DNA of 64,000 nucleotides from Bryobacter aggregatus MPL3 (GCF_000702445.1 NZ_JNIF01000003.1:868001-932000), one strand, 5' to 3'. Positions 35,562 through 44,514 are shown, counted from the stretch's first letter. Program-made: numbers and translations. The notes: generated by a model not told the origin, from the sequence alone.

Positions 35562-37657
35562 GGATGATTCCGACGACGTGCATTCTTGGGCCCAAGCGGC
35601 CCATATGTTCTCTCACGCGCTGAGTTTTCCCAACCGGAAGCCTCAAGGTTAGATCTTGAACCGGTCCTTCCATTCATGCTTCCCCAAGCATGACCAAACT
35701 CGTGCCAGGTGGCTATGCCGAGCGTCATTGGTCGAATCTCCCAACCTTCCTTGTTTCCTTCGAATTGCATCACTCCAAAGACTGTCTTGCGCAGACGGCT
35801 ATCGGCTATCGACATTTGATTCGGATTAACAAGAATCCTGGTATTTTCTGAATTGGTCCAATTCCCAGCGAGAGCTTCCCCTGGAAATGCCGTCACTCCG
35901 CCCCCATAAGAGGAAAGATCTTTGTCAGTGAGCGCAAACTCCGTCACCTTTGCATCGTTTACCATATTACAAAACTTGTTTTCCAAACTGTCTTTCCCTC
36001 CTATATTCATAAATTCTCCAAGGTCCCCGCCTATTTTCACAAAATAGCGAGTAACACCATTTTTATCCTTCTCTGAGCCAATGGAGACTCGTGACTTCGC
36101 CTCTTTCCGAAGATTACTCGTAAGTGCTTCCAGCCCTTTCTGACGCTCTTCTTCAGTATCACCATGTATTTGGATGCGCTGTCCGGTTGGATCAACAAAC
36201 AGTTGTGGATTGTTACGAGCGTACGAATAAAGGTTCCAGCTTTGCGGGTCTTCGACATGCTGATCCACCAGCGGCACATCCGGACTCCCAAACCGCCCCT
36301 GTCCAGCCATCAAGTACCTGGCCCCAAAGTAATCGAGCCCCGTCTCCGCATCCCGTTCCTTGGCGGTAAACTTCTGCGCCGGATCGCCCACTCCCGAGTA
36401 CCCGGCAACTCCAGTCCGCTGGATCTCTCCCCCAAAAGGCTCATAATCCACACGCTGCGTCACCGTCCCCGTCTGGTCGAACCACGCCCGCGTACTCCCC
36501 AGATGATCCGTCACCGGATACAGCGTCTTGCCAGCATTCACATTCGTGTAGCCAGTCGCAAACTCCGCAGCCACCCCTCCATCGAGCCCATACACATACC
36601 AAACCGTCTTCCCATCCGCCACAGACTTCACACGCTGCCCATCTCCGTTATAGAGATAGCTCCCGTAGATCTTCTCCGTCCCTGGCGTCACAACAGAATC
36701 TCCCTTCGCCTCCGTCATATGTCCCTCAGGATCATAGACCGCAACCGAACTCGTATCTCCAACGTTCCACTGCTTCTGCCGGCCGCTTGCATCATAAGCA
36801 ACATCCTTCAAGCGATTGTTCACCACTCCGCCGCTCTGCAAATACCAATTCGAAGTCGCCTGCGCCAACCCAAGCGCCAAGCCGGACTTTGAAGGCGTCC
36901 AGCCATTGCCAAACTGATCGTAGGCATATTGCACACACCACCGGCCACCCACCGTCGAACAACTCGCCGTACCCAGCGGGTCTTCATTGCTGCTGTCTTC
37001 CGCCGCGCCAATCAACCGATACAACCCGTCATACGCATAGCGTACGCCAAAGGTATCGATCCCCGTCTCCACATACTGCTTCGTCAGATTCCCAACATTC
37101 TTTGTCTCCGGGAACTGGTTCGTCATCTTCCAGAAGCGACCCGCTTCCTGCGCGTTCTTCCGGAAATCGGCCGTCAGCATCTGCCCCAGCGGATTGTAGC
37201 TCCGCTTCTCCTCCACACGCTCCGCGCCACTCCCATTCCAGGTCTCGGTTACCAGCGCTCCGTTCGCTCCGTAGCTCATGCCGCTCAGGTAGGTCCGGGC
37301 TGCACTGCTCACCTGCGATGGCCGTCCCGCGCCCGTATAGGCAACATTCACCTGACGGCCACTCGGATACACAATGCTCTTCACCGCGCCACTGGCGGAG
37401 TACTCATAGCTCAGCGACTGCTCGGCAAGTCCAGCCACGGTCTGCTTCAGAGAGCTCACACGTCCCAGCGCATCCACCGCCGCATAGTTCGTCGAACCCC
37501 ACGCGCCGCCGCTCCCGGTCTTCATCCCCTTGACCGCATCCGTTCGTCCCGCAGGCATCGTACACGCCGATCCGTTCCAGAGCTTGCCGTCGTAACAATA
37601 CGTCGTGTTCAGCGTGCCGCTATCGAGTGGCCCCGCGGTTCGACACGACACCGGCAC
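35558..37657 (-). CDS. Rhs repeat protein with zincin-like (M91-type) C-terminal tip, 5'-truncated
   Basis: 699 codons. Rhs homology starts at about 37622 (SGTLNTTYCYDGKLWNG), in the middle of the repeat shell, so the secretion and N-terminal parts are missing. YD repeats lead to the core motif (FTAKERDAETGLDYFGARYL, NNPQLFVDPTG) near residues 450-500. The last 190 residues are a distinct tip carrying TWHEFGHAWG (HExxH at 652-656) and a downstream GWENSARERTYGP that may give the third zinc ligand, as in M91/NleD-like peptidases. Without a start region it may be silent. Confidence 0.8.
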   Translation of the reverse strand: MPVSCRTAGPLDSGTLNTTYCYDGKLWNGSACTMPAGRTDAVKGMKTGSGGAWGSTNYAAVDALGRVSSLKQTVAGLAEQSLSYEYSASGAVKSIVYPSGRQVNVAYTGAGRPSQVSSAARTYLSGMSYGANGALVTETWNGSGAERVEEKRSYNPLGQMLTADFRKNAQEAGRFWKMTNQFPETKNVGNLTKQYVETGIDTFGVRYAYDGLYRLIGAAEDSSNEDPLGTASCSTVGGRWCVQYAYDQFGNGWTPSKSGLALGLAQATSNWYLQSGGVVNNRLKDVAYDASGRQKQWNVGDTSSVAVYDPEGHMTEAKGDSVVTPGTEKIYGSYLYNGDGQRVKSVADGKTVWYVYGLDGGVAAEFATGYTNVNAGKTLYPVTDHLGSTRAWFDQTGTVTQRVDYEPFGGEIQRTGVAGYSGVGDPAQKFTAKERDAETGLDYFGARYLMAGQGRFGSPDVPLVDQHVEDPQSWNLYSYARNNPQLFVDPTGQRIQIHGDTEEERQKGLEALTSNLRKEAKSRVSIGSEKDKNGVTRYFVKIGGDLGEFMNIGGKDSLENKFCNMVNDAKVTEFALTDKDLSSYGGGVTAFPGEALAGNWTNSENTRILVNPNQMSIADSRLRKTVFGVMQFEGNKEGWEIRPMTLGIATWHEFGHAWGSMNGRTGSRSNLEASGWENSARERTYGPLGPKNARRRNHP

Positions 37658-37669
37658 TGGAACTGACGG

Positions 37670-37981
37670 TCACCCATCCCTCTCTCGGATCGAAGTAGAG
37701 CGATGGGGTGTGCTACTCAGTTGATTTTCTCTACCATTAACCCGGAGGGCAAGCTCGGTTAACAGGAAAACCCCAGTAAATACAACTCCGACGAGTGAGA
37801 TGACTCCAATCACTCCGATCGGAATCCTTTGCGCCCTAGTAGTCCTTATAATCGGCGTCTTTCCCCAGGTAATTGCCATTAGGAGCAATACACCAACTAA
37901 TACACCCGATGAACAGTAAAGCCAACGTCGCAACCCAAGCCGCAGTTTCTCAAAGCGAGGATCGCGATCAGGACTTATCAC
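37670..37981 (-). CDS. putative membrane immunity protein of secreted mini-Rhs toxin 1
   Basis: 103 residues from a GTG that overlaps the toxin stop (GTGA). Two hydrophobic helices (LYCSSGVLVGVLLLMAIT; PIGVIGVISLVGVVFTGVFL) are flanked by basic residues. The call rests on coupling and position. Confidence 0.55.
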   Translation of the reverse strand: MISPDRDPRFEKLRLGLRRWLYCSSGVLVGVLLLMAITWGKTPIIRTTRAQRIPIGVIGVISLVGVVFTGVFLLTELALRVNGRENQLSSTPHRSTSIRERDG

Positions 37982-39048
37982 TGCAATACCTCACAACTGC
38001 CCCCGGCATAACACACCCGTCCCATTGGTTTCTTTTCCGGCTCCTTCTGTGGATCAATCCACCACGCCCACATCCACTTGCTTATCTCGGCAGGAACGCC
38101 ACCAGCGATACTTCCAGCAGCTGAGTTGCCGGCAACCTTCCATTGGGCATAGATCTTGGCCGCCTGTATCCTAGCTGCTCTCATTGACCGCCGATGAGCG
38201 AACCGAAGCAAGGCAATTTCTCTCTGCACATTTGGGATCGGAACCAGTTTGTCCACAAGCTTGCCTCCAGGCAACGAGAGGAACCCACCGGTGAAGGCGT
38301 CGGCCCCCATACTCTTAAGTTCCGTCACATTATCGGCTGGCTGCTCATATCCTAATGCCTCGTCCAAGCGTCGCCGAGCGAAGCCGCCAATGACACTTGT
38401 CGACGTATTTACGGCCACTACTTCAGCGGTGACAGCAGCAGTTCCAGTCGCGGCCCCAATACCCAAGGTAACCCCTGCCAAGCCGCCGGCAAGCGCACCT
38501 CCTCCCGCCGCAGTAGCTACTTTTCCCCAACTCGTTATATTCCCATCACGTATATACTGCTTCACCGCCTCCGTCCCCCCTCCTACGAGCGCGCTGCCTG
38601 CGGCGCCGAAGGCACCAGTAATTAGAGGGATTGGAACATTTCCATCTGGATCCACATGGTTCAACGGCCTACTATTTACATACGTATAGACGTTCCAACT
38701 CTGAGAATCGAACAACGAGGCTCCGGCGCTTTGGGCATCCGGACTCCCAAACCGCCCCAGCCCCGCCATCAAATATCTGGCCCCAAAGTAATCCAGCCCC
38801 GTCTCGGCATCCCGTTCCTTGCCGGAACAACAAGGTCTGGTGCCGGAATCGTACAAGCAAACGTGGAACCCGGTCGCAGTGTTGGAGATAGCCAGCGTCG
38901 GGCCTGGGCGGGAGGTTGGGCGTAGAGCTTGAAGGCCAAGATGCGGTTTTTCGGCTACGAGTGGCGTGGGTGGGATGTTCGCAAAGGCGGGAAGACAGAC
39001 GGCGGCTAAAAGAAGAACGTGCGCCGTTGCGTTAGCCGCCTGGATCAC
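37978..39048 (-). CDS. secreted mini-Rhs toxin 1 (signal peptide + Rhs core + variable tip)
   Basis: 356 residues. The Sec signal peptide (ATAHVLLLAAVCLPAFA) is followed by about 60 linker residues and only the final Rhs core block (CSGKERDAETGLDYFGARYL ... NHVDPDGN, residues about 75-135). No YD-repeat shell is present. The C-terminal 220 residues are a unique tip with Gly/Ala-rich hydrophobic stretches (AAGSALVGGGTEAVKQYI; GGALAGGLAGVTLGIGAATG) and end in CYAGGSCEVLQ. Toxicity is inferred from the Rhs core and the coupled immunity gene. A truncated tyrosine recombinase lies 27 bases upstream. Confidence 0.7.
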   Translation of the reverse strand: MIQAANATAHVLLLAAVCLPAFANIPPTPLVAEKPHLGLQALRPTSRPGPTLAISNTATGFHVCLYDSGTRPCCSGKERDAETGLDYFGARYLMAGLGRFGSPDAQSAGASLFDSQSWNVYTYVNSRPLNHVDPDGNVPIPLITGAFGAAGSALVGGGTEAVKQYIRDGNITSWGKVATAAGGGALAGGLAGVTLGIGAATGTAAVTAEVVAVNTSTSVIGGFARRRLDEALGYEQPADNVTELKSMGADAFTGGFLSLPGGKLVDKLVPIPNVQREIALLRFAHRRSMRAARIQAAKIYAQWKVAGNSAAGSIAGGVPAEISKWMWAWWIDPQKEPEKKPMGRVCYAGGSCEVLQ

Positions 39049-39075
39049 CGCGGCCCATTTTATCGTGTGGATGAG

Positions 39076-39419
39076 TCAGGAAGCAGCTTCCGGGTCTTCG
39101 TCGTCTTCGGCGTCGAGCGCAGCGAACACGTCGGCGGCATCCTGGCTGGCCGGATTCGTTGGTCGCCGATCCTTCGACCGTTGCGCCGGATGCGTGGCCC
39201 GATCGATTTCCTGAAGCTGGCGGATCGCCACATGCGTGTAAATCCGCGTCGTCTTCAGATCAGCATGACCGAGCATCGCCTGGATGAAGCGTGTGTCTGC
39301 GCCGCCTTCGAGCATCAACGTCGCCATCGTGTGCCGGAGCATGTGGCACGATCCCTGCTTCTTGATCTGCGCCGCCTTCACGTACATGCTGACGAGTGTT
39401 CGGTGAGGTAGTCCACGGC
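39076..39419 (-). pseudogene. tyrosine recombinase, C-terminal fragment (copy 1)
   Basis: The fragment keeps the HxxR box (CHMLRHTMATL), the second His (LGHADLKTT) and the catalytic Tyr (RIYTHVAIRQLQE). It is nearly identical to the ends of the intact recombinases at 54616 and 62871. Homology stops at about 39415, where the 327-bp structured repeat begins, so the N-terminal two thirds and the Arg box are gone. Confidence 0.88.
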
Positions 39420-39746
39420 GACGCATCCTCAGCACCGCCCAAAGAATGACTGCTTCTACATATCAACGTGGACTTCGGTTCATGTCCTCCACGGCCGGGA
39501 GCAATCGACGGCAGCGTGGGCAAAGGACGGCTCTACTGTGGGACGCAAACGAAGAGCCAGGGCGCTGCTCAATCGGGATGCCCAAGTCTGCCGCTGGCTG
39601 AGACCACCAGCGTTAAGTAGCCGAGACCTCTGACCACTCAGACGATCAGAGGAGAGCGATGGGCCAGTACGCATGTCCTTTCGAGTCTCTATGCCGAGTT
39701 CCTTGAGGACTCGTGCCAGCATAGAGACTCTAAACCAACCGCATGA
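39420..39746. repeat. 327-bp structured repeat, copy 1
   Basis: This segment recurs at 60754-61080 with the same length and mostly scattered substitutions. Several inverted repeats are kept: CGTGGAC with GTCCtCCACG, GGCTCT with AGAGCC, CGCTGG with CCAGCG, CCTCTGA with TCAGAGG, and a 12-bp perfect stem GAGTCTCTATGC/GCATAGAGACTC near the right end. The minus-strand frame is not fully conserved between the copies. It is a candidate non-coding RNA or a recombination site. It interrupts the recombinase fragment. Confidence 0.75.
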
Positions 39747-39806
39747 CACCTAACATAAGAATCCCGAAGGGTCGTGAGCGAAGCGAACGACTTCTCAAGC
39801 CAACAT

Positions 39807-39824
39807 CTTTTGCGTACCTGGAAT
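39807..39824. promoter_or_regulatory. 18-bp palindromic box upstream of the small conserved ORF
   Basis: CTTTTGCGTACCTGGAAT matches the box at 59511-59528 in 16 of 18 positions. It lies 23 bases before the start of the small ORF. It could be an operator or a recombination site. Confidence 0.55.
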
Positions 39825-39847
39825 GGTAAATAGCAGCAGGAACCAAC

Positions 39848-40126
39848 ATGGACTCATTGCTCACCAACCTCGCCAACGAACTCCTCGTCCAGGACATCGC
39901 CGAACCAAGCGCCGTTCTCGGCCCTCTTTCCGATGATGAACTTCAAACTTTTGATGACGCCGTGCGCGAACAGTTCGCCCTGGCGCTCCTCAGCGGCGCT
40001 CACGAAAATTCCGAGTGGTCCAACGGCAAACTCGTGATCGCTGGCAGCCGAGGCAACATCCATCTCCTGCAAGCCGCCTTCTACGCTGTCATGCTCGAAG
40101 TCCAGAGACGTGGTGCTGTGGCGTGA
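39848..40126 (+). CDS. small conserved ORF at cassette boundary, copy 1
   Basis: 92 residues, acidic (DSLLTNLANELLVQD). It has a conserved C-terminal half, GKLVIAGSRGNIHLLQAAF then MLEVQRRG. A full-length homologue lies at 61219 and 5'-truncated copies at 40478 and 49396, so selection on the protein is likely. No family is recognised. Its end lies 20 bases from the end of a convergent immunity pseudogene. Confidence 0.65.
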   Translation: MDSLLTNLANELLVQDIAEPSAVLGPLSDDELQTFDDAVREQFALALLSGAHENSEWSNGKLVIAGSRGNIHLLQAAFYAVMLEVQRRGAVA

Positions 40127-40146
40127 TCTCAGAGAGCCAATCACCC

Positions 40147-40425
40147 TCACTTGGCTATATACCACCGATCATCGGTAAACTCCAATGGGATTTCATCGCC
40201 ATAAGGGTCTATGCCGAGTCGTTCCAAACTGTCGAACCAATCATCACGCAAGCTATCAGGCAACTTCTGTCAGCACCAAGGGCAGAAGGCGATTCTAAGA
40301 TGGCTGCTTCCCCCATCGAGTACTCGGACTCCGTATTCTCGAAATTTCTGGATCAAATCCACTGGAATGGTCGGATCAGCAATGGCGTTCTCCATCGCCA
40401 AGCAGCACAGACTAGTCCCGCTCAT
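40147..40425 (-). pseudogene. DUF6980-like immunity gene with in-frame TGA
   Basis: Reading on the minus strand from the ATG at 40425 gives 51 codons (IQKFREYGVRVLDGGSSH, RIAFCPWC), a TGA at 40270-40272, then 40 more in-frame codons (QKLPDSLRDDWFDSLERLG, DDRWYIAK). The joined product matches the CxxCG-KLP-SLR-WFDxLE layout I associate with DUF6980 proteins. The TGA stands where Gly is expected, so one GGA-to-TGA change explains it. A displaced toxin tail overlaps the start as ATGA. Confidence 0.7.
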
Positions 40426-40477
40426 ATGGTGATACTCCTGCCCGGGACTGCGGGTTTTGTCATCGTCCCTGTATTCG

Positions 40478-40619
40478 GATCGGCGCTCACGAAAATTTGG
40501 ACTGGTTCAACGGCAAGCTCGTCATCGACGCCAACCACGGCCCCATCCATCTCCTGCAAGCCGCCTTCTATGCGGTGAAGCTCGAAGTGCAGCGACGGGA
40601 TGCTGTGGTCAGCCTAATA
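40478..40619 (+). pseudogene. small conserved ORF, 5'-truncated copy
   Basis: The frame from GAHENLDWFNGKLVIDANHG to FYAVKLEVQRRDAVV matches the second half of the small ORFs at 39848 and 61219. It has no start of its own and begins directly at a displaced toxin tail. Its end lies about 25 bases from the end of the convergent 84-residue immunity gene. Confidence 0.75.
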
Positions 40620-40644
40620 GCTGTCGCCCATGCAACGCAAACGT

Positions 40645-40899
40645 TCAGTTCTCCCGACCCTCCGGACTTGACTCGCCGGAACTCTCTTCGGCGCTAAGGT
40701 CCAGTAGATCAAGGGCGTAGAGCTTCGCTGAGGGGTGCAGCCGATCAAGCAAGCACTTGGTGTGGCAATACAACTCCTGATCATGCTGCATATCCGGTGT
40801 TCCGTCGATACACGTTGTATAGAGAATCGACCCCACGTCGGGGGCTTTCGATTCGACAGTAAGGCCGCAAAAGCAGCACTGATATCGATGCAGCGCCAT
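40645..40899 (-). CDS. putative immunity protein of secreted mini-Rhs toxin 2 (Cys-rich)
   Basis: 84 residues. Cysteine pairs CCFCG near the N-terminus and CHTKC near residue 47 look like a zinc-ribbon/treble-clef site. An acidic tail (LDLLDLSAEESSGE) follows. It starts three bases after the toxin stop. Immunity role is inferred from position. Confidence 0.6.
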   Translation of the reverse strand: MALHRYQCCFCGLTVESKAPDVGSILYTTCIDGTPDMQHDQELYCHTKCLLDRLHPSAKLYALDLLDLSAEESSGESSPEGREN

Positions 40900-40902
40900 G
40901 GC

Positions 40903-41958
40903 TTAGTGCCACCCGTAATTCTGACCCAGTCGCCGAATTTCGCCAGCGGTCTTGTTTTTCATCACGGTAACAATTCCACCCTCACCCTCAACCACGACGT
41001 TGTACCGACCGGACGCCAGTTTCTTCACATAGGCAGTTGCCCCATCAGATTGCGTGTAGGCTTGGCCTGTTTTGGCTTCGGCGATCTCAGCCGGAGACAT
41101 GTTCCGCCCCGAGATGCGCTCCTCGCCGTGCTGAGTATTTCCACCGTTTCCTTGGCCCGAACCTGTCGAACACAGAATCAACCCACCGAACCCACCGATC
41201 GCTCCGCCGAGAACGGTCCCACCAGCAGCACCACCCGGAATGGTGGTAGTGACGGCAAGTCCACCCGCCAAGCCCAAGGTTCCCAATCCGCCACCTGCCC
41301 AGAAGCCAATGGAGGCTCCTAGTCCCGTATAGCCAGCGGTACAGATCGGATTCTTTGGTCTGCTGAACCAGTCGGCAACTGGCTGGACCAACTCCTGCAT
41401 CTTTTGAGCAATCTGAACAGTAGTAGTCAGCAGCGGAAGAATCAACGGGCCAATCGGCGATGAGTTGGTTCCAACCTTCGGTGCCGTGGCAGTCGCAACG
41501 GCACAGATGTTTCCATTCTCCGGATTTACCCCATTCACACACGGTTCATGCCCATCGGGATCGACGTAGAGTAGCGGGTTGTTAAAACCGTAGCTGTAGA
41601 GATTCCAACTCTGCGGGTTGCCGAAGTCGGCGAAGACCAGTGGTTCATCAGGACTTGTGAAGCGTCCTTGCGCCCCACTGAAGTAACGAGCCTCCATGAA
41701 GTCCAACCCGGTTTCGGCATCCCGCTCCTTGCCGGTACTACGGGATCTTCTGGCTTCGTCACACAAGCATCTGGCTATCCCCGGTGCGATCAACGCGTTA
41801 GCTACGGACTCGGCCCGGTGCGATGCCAGCGCAAAGCTGACGGACCCCAGATGCGGTTTTTCGACTACGAACGCCGTGCGTGGGATGTTCGCAAAGACGG
41901 GAATGCAGACGGCGGCTAAAAGAAGAAGTTTCGCCGTTGCTTTAGCCGCCTGGATCAC
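40903..41958 (-). CDS. secreted mini-Rhs toxin 2, possible BECR-fold RNase tip
   Basis: 351 residues. A signal peptide (AKLLLLAAVCIPVFA), a linker, the Rhs core block (TGKERDAETGLDFMEARYF ... LLYVDPDGHE) and a Gly-rich segment come first. The C-terminal 70 residues read HGEERISGRNMSPAEIAEA, then YVKKLASGRYNVVVEG and IVTVMKNKTAG. An early His followed by Arg-rich helix and a beta sheet fits the BECR-type RNase toxin pattern, but only by eye. A truncated recombinase lies 27 bases upstream. Confidence 0.68.
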   Translation of the reverse strand: MIQAAKATAKLLLLAAVCIPVFANIPRTAFVVEKPHLGSVSFALASHRAESVANALIAPGIARCLCDEARRSRSTGKERDAETGLDFMEARYFSGAQGRFTSPDEPLVFADFGNPQSWNLYSYGFNNPLLYVDPDGHEPCVNGVNPENGNICAVATATAPKVGTNSSPIGPLILPLLTTTVQIAQKMQELVQPVADWFSRPKNPICTAGYTGLGASIGFWAGGGLGTLGLAGGLAVTTTIPGGAAGGTVLGGAIGGFGGLILCSTGSGQGNGGNTQHGEERISGRNMSPAEIAEAKTGQAYTQSDGATAYVKKLASGRYNVVVEGEGGIVTVMKNKTAGEIRRLGQNYGWH

Positions 41959-41985
41959 TGCGGCCCATTTTATCGTGTGGATGAG

Positions 41986-42199
41986 TCAGGAAGCAGCTTC
42001 CGGGTCTTCGTCGTCTTCGGCGTCGAGCGCAGCGAACACGTCGGCGGCATCCTGGCTGGCCGGATTCGTTGGTCGCCGATCCTTCGACCGTTGCCCCGGA
42101 TGCGTGGCCCGATGGATTTCCTGAAGCTGACGGATCGCCACATGCGTGTAAATCTGCGTCGTCTTCAGATCAGCACGGCCGAGCATCGCCTGGATGAAG
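41986..42199 (-). pseudogene. tyrosine recombinase, C-terminal fragment (copy 2)
   Basis: It keeps LGRADLKTTQIYTHVAIRQL and the acidic tail, including the catalytic Tyr, and is nearly identical to the other copies. Homology ends exactly at the left end of the IS66 element (42200), which cut the gene. Confidence 0.88.
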
Positions 42200-42244
42200 G
42201 TATCCGTCAGACGAGCCCATCTTTCTTCCTGCTTCGCGTCGTGA

Positions 42245-42559
42245 TTGTCTGGAGCAATGAAGAGTGGGCAGGTAGGATATGCGGGCTTGGGTGTGGCGCG
42301 GAAGTACCGAGACAGTGGCCAGTCCCGAGCGGAGTTTTGCCGAGAACATGAGATCCCGCTGACGACTCTCGATTATTATCTGCGGCGCGATCGCGCCAAG
42401 CCAAAGCAAGAACTGGTCGCGGTGGAAGTGGTCTCCGAGGACAAGGCAGCCGCAAGCGACTTCGTCCTGGTGTTGGCGACGGGCCGCCGATTGGAGATCG
42501 CCGCGAACTTCGACGAAGCTGGTCTCGAACGTCTGCTGACGCTCCTGGAACGGTGTTGA
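42245..42559 (+). CDS. tnpA: IS66 accessory protein TnpA
   Basis: 104 residues with an N-terminal helix-turn-helix-like part (RKYRDSGQSRAEFCREHEIP) and a basic linker. The C-terminal DFVLVLATGRRLEIAANFD is typical of IS66 OrfA. It ends three bases before tnpB. Confidence 0.85.
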   Translation: MSGAMKSGQVGYAGLGVARKYRDSGQSRAEFCREHEIPLTTLDYYLRRDRAKPKQELVAVEVVSEDKAAASDFVLVLATGRRLEIAANFDEAGLERLLTLLERC

Positions 42560-42562
42560 TCC

Positions 42563-42922
42563 GTGTTCGGCTTGGGGCCTGCTACGAAGGTCTTTGTCGC
42601 GACCGGCGCCACCGACATGCGCAAAGGCTTCGAGGGGCTCCATGGTCTGGTGCGGGACGAGTTGGATCGTGATCCGTTGAGCGGACATGTATTTCTATTT
42701 GCCAACAAGATGCGAACCCGGCTCAAGATTCTGTTCTGGGATGGGAGCGGACTGTGGGTGTGCGCCAAGCGCCTGGAGAAGGGACGTTTCCACTGGCCAG
42801 AGGCCTCCGCAGGAGCCAGTGTCACGATGCGCCAGGAGCAACTGACGATGTTGCTGAACGGTATCGACCTCACCCGATCCAGGACTCGCCGAGGCTGGTT
42901 GTCCAAGCCATTTGTCGCTTAA
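42563..42922 (+). CDS. tnpB: IS66 protein TnpB
   Basis: 119 residues, complete for IS66 OrfB (PF05717). It has the family signature TDMRKGFEGLHGLV, then VFLFANKMRTRLKILFWDGS and GLWVCAKRLEKGRF. It is required for IS66 transposition, with an unknown molecular role. Confidence 0.93.
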   Translation: MFGLGPATKVFVATGATDMRKGFEGLHGLVRDELDRDPLSGHVFLFANKMRTRLKILFWDGSGLWVCAKRLEKGRFHWPEASAGASVTMRQEQLTMLLNGIDLTRSRTRRGWLSKPFVA

Positions 42923-42988
42923 AAAGACACGATAAAAGGAAGACAAGAAGGAGCGCTCCGCAGTATTCTGTTACTTACAGACGCACAC

Positions 42989-44514
42989 ATGTCTCAGTTA
43001 GTCACAGCAGGGCTCGACGCCATCGATCTCGGCCATTTAAGGCGAGAGTTAAAGCGCTTGACGATCGAGAACGAGCTGCTGCGAGAGAAGCTGCGACTGG
43101 CGCGGATCCTCAAGTATGGCCCCTCCAGCGAGAAGCTGAACGATGCGCAGTTGCTGCTGCTCGAAGGCGAGCCCGGGGTGAGCCAGGAGGAGGTCCTCGC
43201 CGAGTCCACACGAGAGGCCATGCCCTCCGAGATGCCGGTGGAGAAGCCACGACCTGCGGGGACGCATCCCGGTCGCCAGAGCCTGCCCGCCAGTCTGCCG
43301 CGAGTCGAACGGATCCTGAGCGCCAAGCCTGAGGAATGTGCCTGCAAGGACTGTGGGGCCGAGACGAAAGTGATTGGCTACGACGAAAGCGAACAGCTGG
43401 ATCTTGAGCCTGCACGATACTTTGTGCTGGTCACCAAGCGCGAGAAGCGAGCCTGCGGACGCTGCGCGGGGAGTGTACAGACGTCCTCTCTTCCCGCTCG
43501 CATTCTGGACAAGAGCCTGGTGAGTGATCGGGTGATCCTCGATACAGTCGTCTCGAAGTACAGTGATCATTTGCCGCTGTATCGGCAAAGCGCGATCCTG
43601 TTGCGCGAAGCCGGGATTGAGATCAGCCGGGCGACGATGGATGGCTGGGTGATGCGGGTCGGAGAGATGCTGCTGCCCGTTGTCGAAAGGATGCGGATCG
43701 ACTTACTCAGTGGAACTTATATTCAGGCGGATGAAACGCCAGTCGATGTACAAGTCAGCAATGGAACGGGATCAAATCATCAGGCTTATTTATGGCAATA
43801 TGGCAAGCCGGGAGAAGAGACCGTATTCGACTTCCGGATGGGGCGAGGGCGCGAGGGTCGAAGAAGTTTCTAAGTCAGTTTGAGGGGATTTTGCAGACCG
43901 ATGGTTATGCGGCTTATGAGCGCGTGGGCGGGGTCAAGATGGTGCGTGCGGCTTGCTGGGCGCATGCGCGACGGAAGTTTGTGGAAGCTTTGAAGTTGAG
44001 TCCGAAGGATGCTGTTGCGGCACGCCTGGTGGCGGCGATGAATGAGCTGTTCGCGATTGATGCACAAGCGCGGGAGCTGAGTTGTGAGGAGCGGCATCGC
44101 TTGCGGCAGCAGAGGTCAGCGCCGTTGTTGGGGAGTCTGCGCGAGGAGTTGAAGAGGCTGCAGCGCGAACTGTTGCCTGCCAGTGCGTTGGGCAAAGCGG
44201 TGTCTTATACGTTGACGCTTTGGGCGAAGTTAGTCTGCTTCCTCGATCACCCGGAGTTAGAGTTGTCCAACAACATCGCGGAGAACTCGATGCGGGGCAT
44301 TGCGCTGGGGCGTAAGAACTGGATCCATGTCGGCAGTGAAAAGGCTGGACCGAAGGTGGCCGCGATCTTATCGGTCATCGAGTCTTGCCGCAGGATGGGC
44401 GTGCCCGCCCGTGCTTATCTGGCCGAAATTCTGCCAGGGTTGAATGATCTCAAAGTCAAAGAGGTCGCTGAGAGAACGCCTGCCGCCTGGGTCAAACGCA
44501 ACCGTCCAGATTGA
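42989..44514 (+). pseudogene. tnpC: IS66 transposase TnpC, frameshifted
   Basis: The first part (42989-43873, 294 codons) has the coiled-coil start, the zinc-finger-like CACKDCGAE segment and the DDE-domain start (DETPVDVQ). It runs to a stop after GRGREGRRSF. The second part, in the frame of 43792-44514, continues with SKKFLSQFEGILQTDGYAAY and the end of the catalytic domain (ELSNNIAENSMRGIALGRKN). A single-base deletion near 43850-43865 explains the break. No slippery run is visible there, so the copy is probably dead. Confidence 0.88.

Noticed and set aside
39420-39746. protein-coding interpretation of the 327-bp repeat (minus strand)
   Set aside because: The frame ends at different points in the two copies, and the text is Arg/Ser-rich. 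Hairpins dominate the sequence.
40270-40272. TGA as a selenocysteine codon in the DUF6980-like gene
   Set aside because: The family has Gly, not Cys, at this position. No SECIS-like hairpin is evident directly after it, and the locus is a displaced cassette where decay is expected.
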